Shown here one piece after another: positions 26,934-37,678 of a DNA stretch of 64,000 nucleotides. The translations under genes and the position numbers were made by a program. Position 1 is the stretch's first letter; each line of letters opens with the position of its first letter. This DNA comes from Heterocephalus glaber (Eukaryota; Chordata; Mammalia; Rodentia; Bathyergidae): contig NW_004624730.1 of assembly GCF_000247695.1 (NCBI RefSeq), positions 26,442,184 to 26,506,183 on the forward strand, given 5' to 3'. Under the pieces are notes generated by a model, which did not search any database, was not told the origin of the DNA, and was given only the letters and a program-made list of their open reading frames with translations.

Positions 26934-27061
26934 AAACATTGTCAGTTGTTGCCGTGGACCTAGAATTAAGGGATTTCTTAAATGTTCTCCCAGAAGATGG
27001 CACTGCAGCGTTTTTCTTGCCTTATCTTCTTTATTGTAGCCAAAAGAAATCATTGACATAA
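26934..27061 (+). CDS. HPS3: HPS3 exon 17, C terminus and stop
   Basis: The acceptor is ttccataaacag. It encodes [20 protein letters not shown], then [18 protein letters not shown] and TAA at 27059-27061. The final exon matches the end of HPS3; the tail KKSLT corresponds to KKPLT as I recall the human protein. Confidence 0.95.
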
Positions 27062-27507
27062 AGGTATAATTTGAAAAACACCACAATAGCATATGAAACT
27101 GAACTTTTAAAAACTCGGTGCCAGGTGAAAATACAAGCCAATGATTTTTTTTTTACAGGCGATTTCAAGATGCTTAACTTACCATGTAGTGGGAACTATT
27201 GATTTCTTAATTACAGCCTGAACCCACTTAATTGTACAGAATGTAAAAAAGCTTCAAGATGGAAGACTTCCTGAAAGAAACCATGTGTTTTTAAAGATGG
27301 ATACTGACTTTAAATCCAAGAACAGCATTGACTCTGTTGTTGGGGACAAAGCAGTCACTTTCATCCTGGGAACACTTTGAGGGAACTTCTCCAAGTGTGT
27401 TTAAAATGTCCATAATTTTATTTTCTTGATTTTTTTTCAGATTTCTCTACTAGGTTACTTTTCTTTTTAAATGATTCTCTTTGAGAAAGATGTAAATGTT
27501 TTGCTAC

Positions 27508-27513
27508 AATAAA
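27508..27513 (+). promoter_or_regulatory. HPS3: AATAAA poly(A) signal, proximal, HPS3
   Basis: AATAAA about 450 bases after the stop, in CTACAATAAAAGACTG. Confidence 0.65.
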
Positions 27514-27568
27514 AGACTGAAATATTTTCTTGTTACTTTTAAAACTCATACTGTATTTCTCTTAATCC

Positions 27569-27574
27569 AATAAA
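27569..27574 (+). promoter_or_regulatory. HPS3: AATAAA poly(A) signal, distal, HPS3
   Basis: AATAAA in TTAATCCAATAAAGTAG, followed by a GT/T-rich stretch (TTTTTGTCTTGG) typical of a cleavage downstream element. Confidence 0.7.
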
Positions 27575-27600
27575 GTAGAAGTTTACAAAGCTGACTTTTT

Positions 27601-28160
27601 GTCTTGGTTATTAACATGATTTGCTGAATGCATGTTTTTTTTAGCCTTTTTGCCATTTTTTTACTGATATGTACTCTTGGTCTTTCAGCTAGAGTGTATA
27701 TGAAAAGAAGGAATTATATCATGATAATTACAACTGTCTTCTTTTTCAACTTCTTGTTAAACAATTTTGAGTCCAAGTTCAGCTCAGCGATATGTCTGTT
27801 GAATCCAGTTAAGGCTGGCCAAAATTTCTAATTGCTTGGTGTCTGACCCAACAGTATTTTAAAGTCTTTCTTCTGATGGCAATTTCTTAATTTATTATCT
27901 TAATTTTATTTTTTACCAAAATGTAATATAAAAGCATTGTTTCTCATCTCTATCTTTCTCTAGTTCCAGATGAGGTTCTTTTGACCATGGTTTCAAGGGT
28001 TCACAAAAACTCAGATCGGCCTATTTTTGTTTTATTTCACCCCTCCTGCCCACTGGTTCATTAGGTATGTCAGTAGTATGTTAGAGGGATTGATGAGAAG
28101 GTGATGGTTGGAGACATTTTAATGACCCTTAATAGTGACCCTTCGAAGACCATCAGGACA
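27601..28160. other. Convergent intergenic gap between HPS3 and CP
   Basis: AT-rich sequence without a supported gene. It lies between the last HPS3 poly(A) signal and the likely CP poly(A) site. TTTATT strings at about 27891-27896, 27905-27910 and 28031-28036 would be AATAAA on the CP strand and could serve longer CP transcripts. Confidence 0.6.
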
Positions 28161-28164
28161 ATAT

Positions 28165-28455
28165 CTGATCATAGATTTTTTTTTTAATGCAGTTTTTTAG
28201 TGTCCTAATAGTGGTAGCGTGAGTGGCCTATATTAATCAATTTTGTTACCTATTATATAGTTATCTTTCATATATAGTCTATATCTATCTGCAAAATAGT
28301 AACAGCATACTTCCACAAATGCACAGAGCTGTTCAAGTCTTTTGTTTTTAATGTTTATAGCCATTCCATCGTAAGTGTTCCATTCAAAATTGTCACACAC
28401 GTTACCATGAACCATTGTTTTATCTTTTTTCCCACTTATCACCAATTTCTTTCTT
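28165..28455 (-). other. CP: CP 3' untranslated region
   Basis: Sequence after the TGA on the minus strand. The end is inferred from a candidate ATTAAA at 28183-28188. The family's GAIT translational control element, reported around nucleotides 78-106 of the human 3'UTR, would fall near 28350-28378. I cannot confirm the structure by eye. An incidental 70-codon frame here is not a gene. Confidence 0.55.
28183..28188 (-). promoter_or_regulatory. CP: Candidate ATTAAA poly(A) signal for CP
   Basis: TTTAAT on the + strand is ATTAAA on the CP strand, about 270 bases after the stop. This is close to the short 3'UTR reported for the human liver transcript. Not confirmed. Confidence 0.4.
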
Positions 28456-28472
28456 TCATCCAGACTTGGTTT
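28456..28472 (-). CDS. CP: CP exon 19, C terminus (ETKSG stop)
   Basis: The acceptor on the minus strand is ttctatag. Exon 18 ends in a single G, which with AA gives Glu, then T K S G and TGA at 28458-28456. Human secreted CP ends DTKSG as I recall, so this tiny coding exon fits. Confidence 0.9.
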
Positions 28473-28997
28473 CTATAGAAAAAGAAATTTTAAGATCATT
28501 ATTTAAAGTAGTATATTTTATATGGTTTAAAAGATTAGTAAATTAGTAAATTGTGCATTAAATGTATTCTAATTTCTTATGTGTTATCTTGTTTAATCAT
28601 TCTTAATTCATTTATATTTTTCTACTTTTCATATGTTTAAAAATCTCACTCTAGTAGTGCTTTAATTATTATTTATTTATTAATTATTTAATTATTTCCC
28701 TCCCACAAGATTCTTATTAATTATAAAGGGGAAAATAGTAAATTTACAGTGGATGAACCTGTTATATATCACTGTCACAAAAGCTCAAACTTAACCAGTA
28801 TGGGAAAAAATTACTGTCTTGTGCCGTCTGACATGGAGTAATGAGAAAAATGCATCACTTCTGTGATAGTCTTGCCAAAAATATGTACCCTAAGCATAAT
28901 CTGAGGAAACTTTAGAAGAACTCAAATTGAAAGACATTCCGTAAAGTGACTGCCCTGCACTCTTCATGTCTGTGAAAGACAAAAGACTGAGGAACTG

Positions 28998-29178
28998 CCA
29001 GGCACTGTGGTGCACCCCTGTCATCCCAACACTGTGGGACTCTGAGGCAGGAGGATGTCAAGTTCAATCCCTGCCTGGGCAACTTAGCAAGACCCTGTCA
29101 CAAAATAAAAGAGCTGGAGATAAAGCTCAGTGAGAAGGTCCTGGGTTCAGTCCCCAGTACAGCAAAACAAACCCACAC
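28998..29178 (+). repeat. B1-dID dimeric SINE with target duplication, antisense to CP
   Basis: A B1 half (GCACTGTGGTGCACCCCTGT, GCCTGGGCAACTTAGCAAGA) and an ID half (GCTGGAGATAAAGCTCAGTG, TTCAGTCCCCAGTAC). The duplication AGACTGAGGAACTG at 28984-28997 matches AGACTGAAGGAACTG at 29179-29193. Confidence 0.9.
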
Positions 29179-29649
29179 AGACTGAAGGAACTGTTCCAGA
29201 GCAAGGGAGATTGAGAGATATGCCAACAATAAGGGCACAATCTAGAATTTCATTTTTTTCTGTAGTACTTTTTTTTTTTTTAGGATGATGAGTGAAATCT
29301 GAAAAAAATCTGTAGTTTTTAATCATTTTTAATTTCTTGATTTTGATAGCTATATTATGGTTATGTACTAGAATATTCTTGTTTTTAGGAAACCTGGGTA
29401 TATATACTTGCACACACAGACACAATTGTGTATATATCAGGGAGAGCAGGAAAGGGAGGTAGGGGAGAGAAGGAGAAAGCAGCTGTGGCTGTGTGAAAGT
29501 TAATGTTTGGACAATCTGAATGAGGGGCATTTCGGAAATCTTTGTTTTACTCCTGCAACTTTTCTGTAAGCATGAAATTAGGTGCAAAGAAAGTTTTAAA
29601 AATTTAACTTCATTGAATTTAACTTCATTTAACTACATCCTCCACTCTA

Positions 29650-29750
29650 TTTTAAATTTTTGAGGCAGGGTCTTGTTAAGCTGCCCTGGCTGGGCTTGCA
29701 TTTACAGTCCTTCTGCCTCAGTTTCCCAGAGTGCTAGGATTATAGGTAAT
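29650..29750 (-). repeat. B1-type SINE, sense to CP
   Basis: TTTTTGAGGCAGGGTCTTGT, CCCTGGCTGGGCTTGCATTT and GCCTCAGTTTCCCAGAGTGC are the reverse complement of a diverged B1. Confidence 0.75.
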
Positions 29751-30678
29751 TTTTTCAAATGTGTGTTTTCCTTCACATTTGCTATTTGTGCTACAGGTTT
29801 TTTTGTACAGCTTTAAAACAATCTCTCCTTTCTTAACCAGTCATCTCCTCCTCCAGGCATGTACACAGTATGAGTCTCTTCAGTGACCTTGTGTGTAGGA
29901 TTCACCTGTGGCATCATCCTCTGTATGCCAGGCATTTGCACATGTGAATTCCCCAAATGCCTCTGTGTTCTCTCTGAGAAGGATCATCCTTTTGTGTGAT
30001 TTACCTGCAAGCTAGTGTCCATTAAAGACTATTTATAGTTTTCATTCTCAGCCCTTTGACTCTTCACATTAGTCAAGTTCTTGGCATTAACACATTCACA
30101 ATGGGGCCATAACTCATATGTCTTACTGCTGACAGGCAACTTGGCAGCACCGGAGGTACATGTGACTCTCCCATCAGATGGCATGGGACTGTTGGATCAG
30201 GTGGTACGAGCCACCCAGTGAGACAGTGATGCATGTACCACTAGTGGTTCAAGCTGGTGGGAACATGTTAAACAGTGGCTTATTTGCCTTTTCAAGTCTT
30301 TGATTATTAGTAACTGCTTTTTGTAATACAAAGGGCTTTAATGCAAATAGTTTTCATGATAGAAGATTTGTTGTAAGGTCCAGGAGCAGAAATTAAACTT
30401 CATTTGCACTAAGAATTAATCTTTCAGTGATTTTTAAATCTTGAAATATATTCATTTCTATATTTTCTTCCATTTATATATTTTCTTTTATCCTCATTTT
30501 GATAAGGAAACAGACTTGTTCTCTTTACATAACTTTTCTATTGGATCAGCCATTTCTAGTTCCACCATTTTCTGATCTTAGAAACTCAGAAAAACCAAAA
30601 TCTACATTTACAAGGCAAGAATTTCATTCTTTATACATGATCCACAAAAAGGCTTTTCATTTTCTGGTATTTTTAGTG

Positions 30679-30710
30679 CATGTGAGTGTGTGTGCATGCA
30701 CACTCACATG
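30679..30710. repeat. Perfect 12-bp inverted repeat (hairpin/cruciform)
   Basis: CATGTGAGTGTG at 30679-30690 and its exact reverse complement CACACTCACATG at 30699-30710 are separated by 8 bases (TGTGCATG). In CP intron 18. Confidence 0.9.
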
Positions 30711-31286
30711 GAGGGTTGTTGCAGGAGTTGGGGACCAGGGAATTTAAATATATATTTTCCTGTATCTCTCACAAACAATAATAATGTCTTCCCTTCTCTC
30801 TGAAACCATAGAAAGATGCAGCTCTGCCTGATTGACTGTTAAAAATTATGTTGGTTTGTTAGAGATTGTACAGTTACTTGGAATTAACCTGGGCTTCTCT
30901 TACAGATGAGCTGCTACCTAGAAAGAAATTGATGTTTTCTGTTAAAGAAATTAAATTCTAAATGTACCTTGAAAGTTGAGGTTTTCTTCTTGGTAAATAA
31001 CTAATGTGACTACTCTTTTATATCAACTTTAGTTATAATTACTCTACATCAAGTGGTGTCTGTTTGTATTAGTTTAAAGAGTGCTGGTTCTTTTCTAAGT
31101 ACCAGCTCTCAGGAAGTGAGCAGTATCCCTCCCTATTTAGCAGTAAAAATCCCTAATGGAGGTAGAGGAAAGAAAGCATGACAGCAGATTCTCAGATGCT
31201 TCGTACTGGGGGAAGTACTTAGGCGAAATAGCATCTGAATTATATTCATAATATATGACTCCTAGAATTACTAACTGTATATTCAC

Positions 31287-31449
31287 CTTCATTTGGCAGA
31301 ACAGTGTAGGTGGTTTCCATCCCAGCATGAATGTGGTCAGTCACATGGCAGTGGAGTAACCAGATTCCAGGTGTTTTGGGAAACATTTCAAGGGTTTGGT
31401 ATGTTCCAGGAAAAACGTCAAAGACATCAGAACTATAAATGCCCCTGTG
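31287..31449 (-). CDS. CP: CP exon 18, domain 6 copper site
   Basis: The acceptor is ttaattaag and the donor is AATGAAG|gtgaat. It encodes [20 protein letters not shown], then [23 protein letters not shown] supplies two trinuclear His and the type 1 Cys; His at +5 and Met at +10 from Cys complete the domain 6 type 1 site. It ends in phase 1. Confidence 0.97.
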
Positions 31450-32462
31450 CTTAATTAGAAAAATGACAAATATTATATAATATTTATAAAAGTTCATCCA
31501 AATCTTTCTTTGACTAGCTAAGGGATATTAGAAAAATTGATAAATTTTTTTTTTTTAAGTGAGTCTCTGCACATTTCTGTTTAATACAAACAGTGAGATA
31601 TGTGGTCGTGGTCTGTATATCTCCTCTAAGGTCCCAGTACTATGGACCATCGTCTAGTGGGTATAAAGGATAGAAGATGTAATGAGAGTGAGTTCAGTAG
31701 CCTGGACTACTTGTGCCTCTGGTTTGCCTCTTTGTCAGAGCACTTGAGCTTCATGGAGGAACTAAGCTGTTGGGCAGAGAGAATAATAAAGGGAGCAGCA
31801 GCAAAAGAGGCCCGTAGAGAGAAACCAACAGGCAGTTTAGGCAGTCTCATGTAGAAACAGGAGTAGGATGTATTTCCAGGGATGGAATTGAAAGTCCACT
31901 GAGAACATAATATACCTATATAAAACAAAATTCACATTATAAAATGAACTTTCTGCAGTTTGCTTATTTGGTAGCTTCTTCATTTTCTACATTAACAGTA
32001 AGAAAAAAACATTTCCAAAAGAGCCATTGGTTCCTGTTGAAATCACCATAGGGTCAGAAATAGAAGTAGGATTGAGATCTAGGGAATTCAGTTGCTTATC
32101 ACCTAACTGATGATCTTACTTTCCTCAGGCCGCTTAAAACACTCAACCCAGAACAGGGAGGGGTACGCTAAAGTCTTGTCTGATCTCTGCTATCTGATTC
32201 ATCATTACATGGACACTCCTGCTCCTCCCCATTAGCAATTCCACTCAAATGTCTTACTCAGAACGTGTGAATAGAACTCCATGAAAATCTAGTAAAGACT
32301 ATAAATCCGAAGAACCCAAGGTATAACAAGGCTGGAATGTCAGTTGAAATTGCTCTAATCTTTGAAACTTTCAATTTTTCATAAATATATCTGAGGAAAT
32401 ATTTTCTTTGTATTAAAACACATCTAAATATAGCAAGAATGACTGCCACGGATAGCTCTTAC

Positions 32463-32602
32463 CTTATATTGGAAGCTGTGGCCATGAAAATGCACAGAAT
32501 GCAAGTCCACTTCATTGCCCATGCCTAACAGATACCAGGTGACCTCATCCCCCACATGCATCGTGAGGCCTTGTAAGTTTCCAAACATTCTTCCATTGAT
32601 AG
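32463..32602 (-). CDS. CP: CP exon 17, domain 6
   Basis: The acceptor is ttttccccag and the donor is TATAAG|gtaaga. With G from exon 16 it reads [20 protein letters not shown], then [25 protein letters not shown] carries a type 1 His and two trinuclear His. It ends in phase 0. Confidence 0.97.
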
Positions 32603-32950
32603 CTGGGGAAAACAACACAATCTCATATCACCTTTCAGGATACCTTAAACCAGTAACTTTCACAGAAATATAATTAAAAGGAGTCTTTTTGATATAACAC
32701 AACTTGTTTCACTACAAACGGAGGAAATGAATATTTGAAGGTCACTAATGCCAGACCCTGCTTTCTAGTCATTTTGCATCAGAAGCCTTGAATCTTAAAA
32801 AGGAATGAGATTTGGAATTGGGAGAGAAATTGGTAAGTGATTTTAGCATAGTTCGTTTTTTGAACAGGATTCTACCTCACAAAGTGAGGAGAAACTAGTT
32901 TATAAATAGTCCTCAATAAAATTTTACTTGAAAGAAGGAAAATGGTTTTA

Positions 32951-33037
32951 TTTATTTATTTTTTTGGTACTGGGGATCGAACTCGGGACCTTGCTCTTGC
33001 TAGGCAGGTGGCAGAACCACTAAGCTAAATCCCAGGT
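32951..33037 (-). repeat. ID-type SINE beside the exon 16 donor, sense to CP
   Basis: GGTACTGGGGATCGAACTCG, GGACCTTGCTCTTGCTAGG and CCACTAAGCTAAATCCCAGG. The exact target duplication GGAAAATGGTTTTA is at 32937-32950 and 33038-33051. Its 5' end is only 30 bp from the end of CP exon 16. Confidence 0.94.
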
Positions 33038-33067
33038 GGAAAATGGTTTTAGAATCATTTGTCATAC

Positions 33068-33284
33068 CATGCATTTTATTGCTTTCTATGAATTCTTCAT
33101 TTTCTTTGTTTACTCTCTTGGGATGCTCAGAGTATGTTTCAATGTTGTCATCTAAGTACCAAGATTCATTCTCATCGAATACTAGAAACAGGAGGGAAAG
33201 TTCCAGTTTCTTTTTGGGATTGAATACCTTGATGTAAGATTTTCGACAGACAATCAGTGAGCCAATCAATCCACTGTAAAGGTC
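33068..33284 (-). CDS. CP: CP exon 16, domains 5/6
   Basis: The acceptor is tgtttatag and the donor is ATGCATG|gtatga. It encodes [20 protein letters not shown], then [17 protein letters not shown] and [10 protein letters not shown], and ends in phase 1. The E-SNKM-H motif corresponds to the domain 6 iron/cation site region in human CP. Confidence 0.96.
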
Positions 33285-33722
33285 CTATAAACAAGTGAAA
33301 ACTTCAGTCATCCTTGCAATGTAAGTCTAGATTTCAGAAAACTGGGACCATGTCACCCATGATCTCAGGGATTTTGGAAGGGCTGATTTAAGTAGTAGAC
33401 TTGGCAGGTGCTGCCAACTTCCAATTTAGTAACTTCTCACTTGAAGTAGTTAAGTTGGAACCAGTGGTGAACAGGGCAGGTGTGTGATGTATAAGTGAAA
33501 ATACATGCAGAGGCCAAAAATCGGCTTAGCTAATGAGCAGCAATTTAAAAGAACCCCAGATAAAGAGCATTGCTTTGTTTATCCCATAAGCTCATGAGCT
33601 CATGAAGCTGTGCTGAGCATTGTGCTAGTCGTGATAACTCCATCAAGAATGAAACAAGCCTGCTGTCCTCTAGGAGCTCAGTTTTATAGAGGGACTAGAG
33701 GAACAGAAGACATAGAAGCAGA

Positions 33723-33788
33723 GAAACTGAGTTCAAGGCCAGCCTGAATTACATGGTAAGACCCTGTTTCAAAAAGGAAACAAAACAG
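33723..33788 (+). repeat. B1 3' half fragment
   Basis: GAGTTCAAGGCCAGCCTGAA, GTAAGACCCTGTTTCAAAAA: the right half of a B1, 5' truncated, antisense to CP. Confidence 0.75.
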
Positions 33789-34816
33789 GAAAGTGTTACC
33801 ACAGTGGAGTTACAGAGAATGCTGATGGTCACAGAGGAGGAAGACCACAACTGACTCAAATCTGTGAGTAGTTTGGTTTGGATGCATGTCATTGATGATG
33901 GGTTAGGTCTTTGAAGTGCTTTTGAGATATATCAGAAATTTGAGAATTCATCTTATATGTCATATATACTCATTGAAAAATTGAACAGAAAATAGCAGAA
34001 AATTTGCATTTTAGTACAGTCATTCTGGTGAAGTAAAGACTTGGAGAGGGAAGAGACTTGTGGGAAGGGCCATGGCAGTAGTCAAGGCAAATTTCAAGAA
34101 CCTGAACTGTGTAGGTGGCGAGAAGGAATAGACTGAGCTATAGATAAGGTAATTGCTTGAGAAAGTCAAGGGGAAGTAGGTTCTTGGTAATTCCGTGTTC
34201 CTGCTTGAACAAATGAGTTTTGTTTCTTGTGGTGTTGTTTATTACAACAGGAAGCACAGAAGGAGGTGGAAGAAGATCCCAATATCTATTTTAGAGTTGC
34301 TAAGTCTCTGTAGCCACTACTGATGGAGATGCCCAGTATGTGTATGAACAGGATGAGAACTCAGAAGGGAGATTGAGGCCAGAGGTCTAATTTTACAGAA
34401 CAGACTGAGTATAACTTCTGATTTGTGGTTATTGAGTGTTATTTTTGGCTTTGAACTGTTTCATCAAACTACCTTCAGTTCTGTGATTGACTGCTGGCCT
34501 CAGCTTTCTTGTTACGTAATGAACTCTAAAACTACATGCCTCAGTTGTTTGAGTTCAACATATTTTCATATCAAAAGGGAAATAAAATATTTCATTGATA
34601 CATAATTGCTGTGTCATCTATAATCAGTACCCATAAGTTAGTTATAACTTTCTTCAAAAATAAGCAAGCTGAAAAAATGGAAGAAATTGCAGATTAGCTT
34701 ACTTTCCTGGCATTTTTAACATAGAGTTGGAGCACAGGAAAACTCTAACCTCGTCTTCCTTCAATTGTGTGTCTATTTTGGTAATTGTCACAAAATATAA
34801 ATGATTTAAAGTTTAC

Positions 34817-34923
34817 CTTAACTTGATCTACAGTTGAATAGTAAGCCCATGGGATACAAGCCATGTCCTCTGGTCCAGCGCCAGATCTTTCTGGGATTTG
34901 CCATATGTAAGTTCGAGTTTCAC
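34817..34923 (-). CDS. CP: CP exon 15, domain 5
   Basis: The acceptor is ttaatttag and the donor is GTTAAG|gtaaac. It encodes [20 protein letters not shown], then [16 protein letters not shown]. Phase 0 at its 3' end. It is the third copy of the YYS-VD-KD motif shared with exons 3 and 9. Confidence 0.96.
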
Positions 34924-35379
34924 CTAAATTAAATGTTAATATATCTGGTTATATTTTGTTTATATTTGACCTTGATAACTAGTGACCCAGGAACTGGAAA
35001 TGTCAGAGTAGTTTTTTAAAAAAAATAATATTCAAACTTCTTTTCAGGAATTTAGTTTTAAAATAAACTCTAGGACATTTTTATGTCTTTTTTTTTGGTG
35101 TGTGTCAAATATGAATTAACTGGTTATGCTGTACCTGCCATGTCACAAAGCCAAGAGGTGGCCATTCCAATATAATTTGAAGAAACTTTCCAAACCAGTC
35201 TTTTCTAAGCTTGAAGTATGTTTTCATAATATACTTTCTTTTTCACCTACCAATGTGTCCTCCAGTGACTAGCATCTTCTTTATAGTCATCTCTGTGTCT
35301 GTGTAGGAACCAGCTTGTGGAATTCCCTTAGCTTCACCATGATTTCCTTTCCTCCTCCTTCTCACTCACCATCATCCTC

Positions 35380-36840
35380 AGCCATGAACCTCTTGATCTT
35401 CTGGGTCACTCACTGATCACAATTTTGTTTACCTGCTCTCTATTCCAATCTGTCACACCATACACTGCTCTGTCACTGCTCTGTGACATGCAGCACATAA
35501 TTTCATCCTGGCCCTTGACACTTTGAAAATGGCCAGTTGCTCCAACCTCTTACCTTGCCAAGACCTCCACCTTCTTCCCATGTGCTCCTGGCTCTGCTAC
35601 AGTCTCATCTCCATTCCAGTCACCTCAGAGCATCTTGTGCAGCCTTGACTTTCTGCCATGTCACCAATCCTTACTACACTCACTGTACACTCCTTTATGT
35701 AGGCCTCCTCATATTACATATGTAAATAATACTGTCAGACTTTAAACAGAGTCTGACAAATCTTGACTAGGGAATCAAGCAAAACATGAAGGATATTCTC
35801 AAGGGGTGTAATAGACTTATTTTTCCTCAAGCCCTCATTCTTAGCTGTTCCCATGTCTTTACTCTTTAAACAAAATATTTGGCATTTGGGTTGATTTACT
35901 ACCTGAACATGTTATCTATCCATCTCTGCTTTTACTTATTACCGTAAGCTGTGAACCTACATTTCCTTCTCTGCTGTCCTTCCTACCCTGCTCTTCTGCC
36001 AGTGGTCAGTGCCCTGAACCTTGGACTCGTCCTTGGCTTCTCTGTTCCCTAACACTCCCTACTGGCCAGTTTGTCAGCAGGTCCTTTTATCACCACCTTT
36101 AAAACAGAACTGAAATATGACTTCTTGCCACTTGAGCTGCTTTTGTTCTGTTCCAAATCTTGATAGTTTGGGTAATTTTTTTTCTCAGATTATTGCAGTA
36201 GCTCACTGACACTACACTTGCCCCCAACAGTCCCTTATCCACACATTATCCAGAACAGTCTCTTATAAAGTGTTCATCAGATCATCACCTTTCAACTCAA
36301 ATCCTCACATAGGTGATTAGAATAAAATCTCAAGTACCTGGTCCTTGCTGCTCCTGCTTTCCTTGCTTCCCATCTACTAAAACACTGTTCCTTGTTTGCT
36401 CTATGCTTCCCTCTGGCCTCCTTGCTGTTTCTTAGACACATCAAGGTTCTCTTATCTTGAGGGCTTAGAATTTCCTCCCACAGAAAGCAGAGCTGCATTA
36501 CCTCTCATCAGTTAGGTAGGTGTCTGCACCAGTGTCCTCACCTTCCTCAAAGAAGCCCCCCTGACTGCCCTACCTAAGACCACCCTTGCTTCTCTCCCTC
36601 TCCCTCCCACCTTGTGAATCTTTTTGGGGGGTTTCCAGAAATTGAACTCAGGACCTTGTGCTTTCCAGGCAGGCACTGAGCTAAATCACGGGCTTGTGTG
36701 AATCTTCTTCATAGCATTGTTTACTGCTCAGCATCATGAATGTATTTTCCTTAGGAGATTAAATTACCTCCCTTAGAAGAGCATGGGGGCCATAAGGGCA
36801 GGGAATTCTATTTCTATTCCCCTAAATTTACAATAAAGTT
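35380..36840. repeat. Probable ancient L2-type LINE remnants in CP intron 14
   Basis: CT-rich phrases with polymorphic order, such as TCACCTTCCTCAAAGAAGCC, CCCCTGACTGCCCTACC and GGGCCATAAGGGCAGGGAAT, recall L2 3' regions. The stretch is diverged and interrupted by a SINE; I cannot set exact ends or strand. No supported exon. Confidence 0.5.
36622..36691 (-). repeat. ID-type SINE, shortened, sense to CP
   Basis: AGAAATTGAACTCAGGACCT, TGTGCTTTCCAGGCAGGCAC, TGAGCTAAATCACGGG. Flanks CTTGTGAATCTT (36611-36622) and CTTGTGTGAATCTT (from 36693) look like a modified target duplication. Confidence 0.8.
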
Positions 36841-36949
36841 ATTTTTTCTCAATTGACATATTTGAGAACTGCTAAGTTATTGAAAAATGGTCTTTTTCTA
36901 GAAGCCAACTTTACAGCTAATAGAAGAATACAGTTCTGATTAAAGAAGC

Positions 36950-36968
36950 ACACACACACACACACACA
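36950..36968. repeat. (CA)n microsatellite
   Basis: A short CA run in CP intron 14. Confidence 0.85.
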
Positions 36969-37249
36969 GTCCACACTGTTTCCATTCTATGTTAAATAAA
37001 AACTTGCTGAGCACCTAGGACATGCCAGACACTGGACAAGATATAGGAATTTTAAACGATTAAGTGACAGCCGAGCTCTCTGGACACTGTCTGGGACACC
37101 GGCAAAGCAGTCCTGTGCAGTGCAGTAGATGCTTTCTGAGAGGTGTTCTAGTTGAGCATGGAGGAGCCTCTCCCTGATTCACCCCTTAGGTATTTGTGGA
37201 TGTCCAGTACCTTCCATTTTTTTCCCCCTTAGAGCTCTCCTATAGACTG

Positions 37250-37334
37250 TCTGTCTTGGTCTCGGTCTCTCCCTCCCTTCCTCCCTCCTTCCCATCCCTT
37301 TCTTCCTTCCTTCTCTCCCTTTCTCGTTCTCATT
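37250..37334. repeat. Polypyrimidine low-complexity tract
   Basis: A CT-only stretch of TCCC, TTCC and CTTC units at the 3' (A-tail) side of the antisense B1-dID at 37335-37497; it probably grew from the SINE tail. Confidence 0.75.
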
Positions 37335-37497
37335 TTTGAACCCAGGGCCTTTGCATCGAGCTACACTCTCAGTCCTTTTCTTTTTTAAAAATTTGAAACA
37401 GGATTTTATTAATTCACTATGTTGCCCAGGCTGGGCTCGAGCTTGCTCCAGGCTCCTAGAGTTCCAGGATTCCAGGTAAGCACCATAGCACCGACTG
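37335..37497 (-). repeat. B1-dID dimeric SINE, sense to CP
   Basis: An ID half (TTGAACCCAGGGCCTTTGCA, GAGCTACACTCTCAGTCC), then a B1 half (TATGTTGCCCAGGCTGGGCT, CTAGAGTTCCAGGATTCCAG), both in reverse complement. Confidence 0.82.
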
Positions 37498-37678
37498 ATT
37501 GTATGGAATAAGGATGTGCTATACACAGGCATATACACAGACTAGTCCCTGTATTCCCTCACCTACCACCTCTCACTTCACTTCCTCAAGCTACACTTGT
37601 TTGGAAGGAATACTTCTGTGAGACTAGTCATTTGTGGAATGGCTACAAAGTGAAAGACACTTTCCCAACCATGAGTAC

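Larger units (their letters stand above)
27062..27600 (+). other. HPS3: HPS3 3' untranslated region
   Basis: AT-rich sequence follows the HPS3 stop and includes two AATAAA hexamers. The end is estimated from the second hexamer, so it is approximate. Confidence 0.7.

Noticed and set aside
28233..28445. 70-residue minus-strand frame just after the CP stop
   Set aside because: It is within the CP 3'UTR and in a different frame; no sign of coding conservation.
29147..29587. 146-residue minus-strand frame in CP intron 18
   Set aside because: Its start lies in a B1-dID SINE tail, the composition is low complexity, and no family resemblance or splice logic supports it.
30890..30960. Possible plus-strand exon after ttctcttacag at about 30905
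   Set aside because: It is beyond the HPS3 end, on the strand opposite CP, with an early stop and no partner exon.
37179..37538. 119-residue minus-strand frame
   Set aside because: Arg/Glu/Lys-rich because of the polypyrimidine tract and B1-dID; not a gene.
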